Below are positions 60,769 to 64,000 of a stretch of 64,000 bases of DNA, one piece after another. The notes below the pieces were generated by a model. It was not told the origin of the DNA. It made no database searches and was given only the letters and a program-made list of their open reading frames with translations. The stretch comes from Myxocyprinus asiaticus. Lineage: Eukaryota > Chordata > Actinopteri > Cypriniformes > Catostomidae. Both the position numbers and the translations under genes were made by a program. Where the stretch lies: NCBI RefSeq assembly GCF_019703515.2, contig NC_059372.1, positions 22,802,931 to 22,866,930 of the forward strand, written 5' to 3'. Numbering within the stretch: the stretch's first letter is position 1; every line of letters begins with the position of its first letter.

Positions 60769-61889
60769 CACTGATGAGCCAAAACATTATGACCACCTGC
60801 CTAATCTGCTGTTGGTCATCCATGTGCCGCCAAAACAGTGCCGACCTGCCAAGGCATGGACTCTACAAGAACCCTGATGGTATCCTGTGGTATCTGGCAC
60901 CAAGACATTAGCAGCAGATCCTTCAAGTCCTGTAAGTTTTGAGGTGTAGCCGCCATGGATCAGACTTGTTGGTCCAGCACATCCCACAGATGCTCAATCG
61001 GATTGAGATCTGGGGAATTTGGATGCCAGGGCAACACTTTGAACTCTTCATCATGTTCCTCAAACCATTATCCTGCTGAAATAGACCACTGCCATCAGGG
61101 AATACCATTACCATGAAGGGGTGTACCTGGTCTGCAACGTTTATGTAGGTAGCACGTGTCAAATTGACATCCACATGAATGGCCAGACCCAGGGTTTCTC
61201 AGCAGAACATTACCCACAGCATTGCACTCCCTTGTCGTCTTCCCACAGTGCATTCCGGTGCCATGACTTCCCCAATGGACTCAATGGACCAGGCGAACTT
61301 CTTCCAATGCTCCAAGTTCCAGTTCCGACGCTCGTGTGCCCATTGTAGGTGCTTTTGACGGTGGATAGGGGTCATCATGGGCATGCTGACCGGTCTGTGG
61401 CTACGCAGCCCCATACGCAGCAGGGTGCAATGCACTGTGTTGTGACACATTCCTACTGTAACCTTCATTCAAATTTTCTGTGACTTGGCCACAGTAGACC
61501 TTCTGTCAGTTCAGACCAGACGGGATAGCCTTCATTGCCACTGCGCATCGATGAGGCTTGGGCGCCCAACACCCTGTCTCCGGTTTGTGGTTTGTCCCTC
61601 CTCGGACCACTGTTGGTATGTACTCACCACTGCTGACCGGGAGCACCCCACAAGCCTTGCCGTTTCAGAGATGCTCTGACCCAGTCATCTGGCTATAACA
61701 ATTTGGCCCTTGTCAAAGTCGCTCAGGTCTTTACTCCTGCCCATTTCTCCTGCATTCAACACATTGTCTACGAAATCTGATTGTTCGCTTACCATCTAAT
61801 CTACCCAGACCTTGACATGTGACCTTGTTAGGAGATGATCAATGTTATTCGGTTCACCTGAGTGGTCATAATTTTTTGGCTCATCGGTG
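60769..61889 (-). pseudogene. Tc1-like transposon with dead transposase
   Basis: Inverted ends CACTGATGAGCCAAAACATT and ATTTTTTGGCTCATCGGTG. The minus strand encodes Tc1-like transposase in pieces: SAMLWVM, then VDVNLTRATYINVADQVHPF, LFQQDNGLRN and IPQISIRLSICGMCWTNKSD, with frameshifts (the last corresponds to a degraded SPDLNPIEHLWD motif). It lies in the intron between z8 and z11. Confidence 0.85.
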
Positions 61890-63300
61890 TATACTCATAT
61901 TTCCCTTGATACTGAAAAGTATATATATATAAATATTAAAATAGTAAAGTGTAATTACATTTTTTATTTTTTTACCAAAATGTGTGGGTATGCTATGTTT
62001 TATTATGCTTATTAGAGTATCGTGCCATTAGCTTAGCAACATGCTAATGTAAAACTCTATTAAAATCAACTGCAAGCACTTATGAGGTTTCATGATGGTT
62101 ATGATACTGCCCTAAAAGGCAGCTGCCTAAGTAGGCAGTAGGCAGCTCACTAGGTTTTGGAACAGAGCTAAATACAACATACTTCTATGTTCCAAATGAG
62201 GTCAAATAGCCAATTATTAAGAAAGTGCATTGAGGAACAGGTCACTTAAATCATAAACATGACTAAACATGAAACATGAAGGCTGCCGAGCTAAAGAGAG
62301 AGAATAAAGACAAATGGACAGCATAAACTCTAACATAAATATTACTCCACTCTGACAAATGCAGCGCCACCATGTCGACATCCTCTGAGGAATTCATTAA
62401 CTTTTAAGGCTCTGTTCAAAACCTGATCAAGTTTAATTTATGACACTCATTCTGAAGGGCTGGTCAGCTTTCTTGGTTGAGATTAATTTTAATCTGGCAC
62501 TTCATTTGTACAGGAAGTGACGCATTAAACCCTGGGCAGAGTGAATGTCATTGCAGAGGACCTTGTCCTTAATTATTATTGATGCCTGCAGTGGCACACA
62601 TTCTTTACTGGACGGAGCCTCTTTTATTGCGGGCAGTTTTTTGAGAGACAAATCCCTGATTAATGTGCCACTTTCTCTTTCATCCTTGGGAATAATTATT
62701 AGAAATCAGTGTTAGCGATTTGACAAACAAACTGACATGGCTTAAAAGCCGAGCAGAACTTTCCACGGAGCATAATACATAACATAATTCCATATAATCA
62801 AGCTGCCAGCTTTTTAAGGGCTCAGTGCAGCCACTTAGACACTTAATTACATTCAGAAGGAAACAAATAATTTAAAATAAGAATCACTAAATGGAACACC
62901 ATAACAGATTAAACATCTCTCTAATGAGGCAGTAAAAACCCATTTCAACCAGCCTGAAAATACCAACTAAATATTGATGTATAAAAAAGCTTTAAAAAGT
63001 TCAAGAAGTTACAAAAAATATTTGCAGTTAAAAAGGGGCTTCATTCAGATTAACATAAGTCATCCAGTGAATACACAGACATATTTCCAAATTCAGTTCA
63101 GGTACTTCCATGCATGATTCCTGCAGGAATCTATCAGTGTCTCTGTTCCTCACAGTGCTAATTATTCATGCCAAGCATGCATTCCTGGAAGTGGTTTGTG
63201 ATGAAGCTGATGAGAATGCAACCTTTCCTGGAAACAGACTATCATGTAGAAAAACACATACAGTATCTGATAGATGGGACCTGAATTTTTCAAAAAGTAT
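61890..63300. other. agrn intron between z8 and z11, nothing recognised
   Basis: A+T-rich intron. No coding similarity or repeat termini seen. Confidence 0.5.
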
Positions 63301-63307
63301 TTGCCTA

Positions 63308-63416
63308 GATGTGATGCAAATGGGAATATGAAGGTAATAAGAATGCTTTGTGTTGGGTTAAATCAATGGTTTGTCTATAACGTTAGTTTGGCATGATCAA
63401 ATTCACCCCAGAATGG
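63308..63416 (-). promoter_or_regulatory. YCAY cluster downstream of z8, possible Nova-type splicing enhancer
   Basis: On the minus strand the first ~120 intron bases after z8 contain six YCAY tetramers (at plus-strand 63311, 63320, 63328, 63366, 63393 and 63413). About 1.6 would be expected by chance. Nova proteins bind YCAY clusters and are known to promote z-exon inclusion in mouse agrin. Function here is an inference. Confidence 0.4.
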
Positions 63417-63431
63417 CTCTGGGTTACTTAC

Positions 63432-63455
63432 TCTGGGATCTCATTTGTCAGTTGG
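63432..63455 (-). CDS. agrn: agrn alternative micro-exon z8 (24 nt)
   Basis: A 24-nt exon between a CTCTCAAG acceptor and a GTAAGT donor on the minus strand. With two bases from the upstream exon and one from the next exon it adds eight residues, QLTNEIP plus Asp. The known vertebrate z8 insert has the core L-T/A-N-E-I-P, and its Asn-Glu-Ile loop is the part that contacts LRP4. The motif is fully kept here. The exon is too short for any gene finder that relies on open frames. The phase (one base in, two bases out) is identical to that of z11 and LG3. Confidence 0.9.
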
Positions 63456-63746
63456 CTTGAGAGCAGAAGGAAGACAACAGATGACACTCAAATGAGACAG
63501 ACAGACAGAGCATAGACAACAGACGTTAAGTGTCCAGACAGACAGACAAATAGACAAAAAACAAACAAACACAGCACATAACAAAGATGGGAGACACTGT
63601 GTGTTCTAGATTTAGGTTTGCCTCGTGTAAAGCAAGTAAGTTTGAATAAGTGATGTAATGTGTAATTTGTCAGTGGTATAGTCAGTTAACGTGGCAGTGG
63701 ACAGATTGCAATAATGGAGACATTAAAATTGGACATAAAGAATATA

Positions 63747-64000
63747 CAGTGGCCCCAAAAAGTATTTGGACACCTAAACCCACAAAAAAATGTATGAATA
63801 TCTTTGCAGTGAAATATCAAAGCAACTGGCATTTTTCAATTGGCAAGACATTTCATATAAAGAAGTTTGTTAGGTTTCAAATTAAAAAAATACTAAAAAT
63901 TACAACAAAAAGTGATGGACACTTTCTGGTTGTCAAATGCTAATGGAACAAGTCCATAGTGAATGTGAAGAACTAAACCTGTGGTTACCTCAGCTTGGAA
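63747..64000. mobile_element. Tc1-like element, left end, running off the window
   Basis: Starts TA then CAGTGGCCCCAAAAAGTATT TGGACACC, a typical Tc1 fish terminus. The 64-codon open frame over it (63749) is terminal-repeat sequence. The other end lies beyond the window. Confidence 0.6.

Larger units (their letters stand above)
47700..64000 (-). other. agrn: agrn (agrin) gene, 3' end: z-site exons and last laminin-G domain
   Basis: Five exons on the minus strand encode the C-terminus of agrin, a secreted heparan-sulfate proteoglycan of basal laminae that organises neuromuscular synapses through LRP4 and MuSK. Two micro-exons at the z site (24 and 33 nt) precede three exons of laminin-G domain 3 (LG3). 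Each internal exon has GT/AG borders and phases that allow all four z variants (z0, z8, z11, z19) in frame. Motifs such as [27 protein letters not shown] and [12 protein letters not shown] are diagnostic of agrin rather than perlecan. The rest of the gene lies beyond base 64000. Confidence 0.95.

Noticed and set aside
63960..64000. Possible upstream agrn exon ending CTGAG before GTAACC on the minus strand
   Set aside because: Phase fits, but the few codons (SKL) do not match the expected sequence before the z site and the bases seem to belong to the Tc1-like element beginning at 63747.

Overview
This is vertebrate genomic DNA, most likely from a cyprinid-type teleost. It carries small conserved exons separated by long introns full of fish-type DNA transposons (hAT, Tc1, TTAA-flanked MITEs), tRNA-derived SINEs, LINE fragments and microsatellites. 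There is no bacterial-style gene organisation. Almost all long open frames are chance or belong to repeats. The species call is an inference from repeat style and protein similarity.

Two protein-coding genes are present, both on the minus strand, head to tail. (1) ptpn11 (SHP2 tyrosine phosphatase), 5' half: coding exon 1 at 39533-39546, exon 2 at 23415-23537, exon 3 at 2812-3006, exon 4 at 1383-1575, exon 5 at 1187-1303 and exon 6 at 300-413. These encode the start codon, the whole N-SH2 and C-SH2 domains and the linker into the phosphatase domain. The catalytic exons lie beyond base 1. All exons have GT/AG borders and compatible phases. (2) agrn (agrin), 3' end: two alternative micro-exons at the z site (24 nt at 63432-63455 and 33 nt at 60180-60212), then three exons of the last laminin-G domain (55084-55308, 50856-50959, 47700-47857 with the stop). 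The rest of agrn lies beyond base 64000.

Layout: 1-39546 is ptpn11, with introns 1 and 2 about 16 and 20 kb long and repeat-rich. 39547-47699 holds the ptpn11 promoter region, a complete non-autonomous hAT element (39935-41762) carrying a spliceable open frame, other MITEs, and the agrn 3' UTR. 47700-64000 is agrn; its introns hold nested MITEs, a hAT, a LINE reverse-transcriptase remnant, a long minisatellite split by a hAT-like insertion, and a Tc1 element.

Functionally, SHP2 is a cytosolic signalling phosphatase kept inactive by its N-SH2 domain. Agrin is a secreted basal-lamina proteoglycan whose z inserts give synapse-organising activity. I see no evidence of co-regulation beyond adjacency. 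The most notable content is the intact z8/z11 pair with a cluster of possible Nova sites, and several transposons with unusual structure: a 100-bp perfect palindrome, a foldback Tc1 encoding only a DNA-binding domain, nested MITEs, and a hAT carrying an exon-like frame. I found no clearly undescribed biological system.
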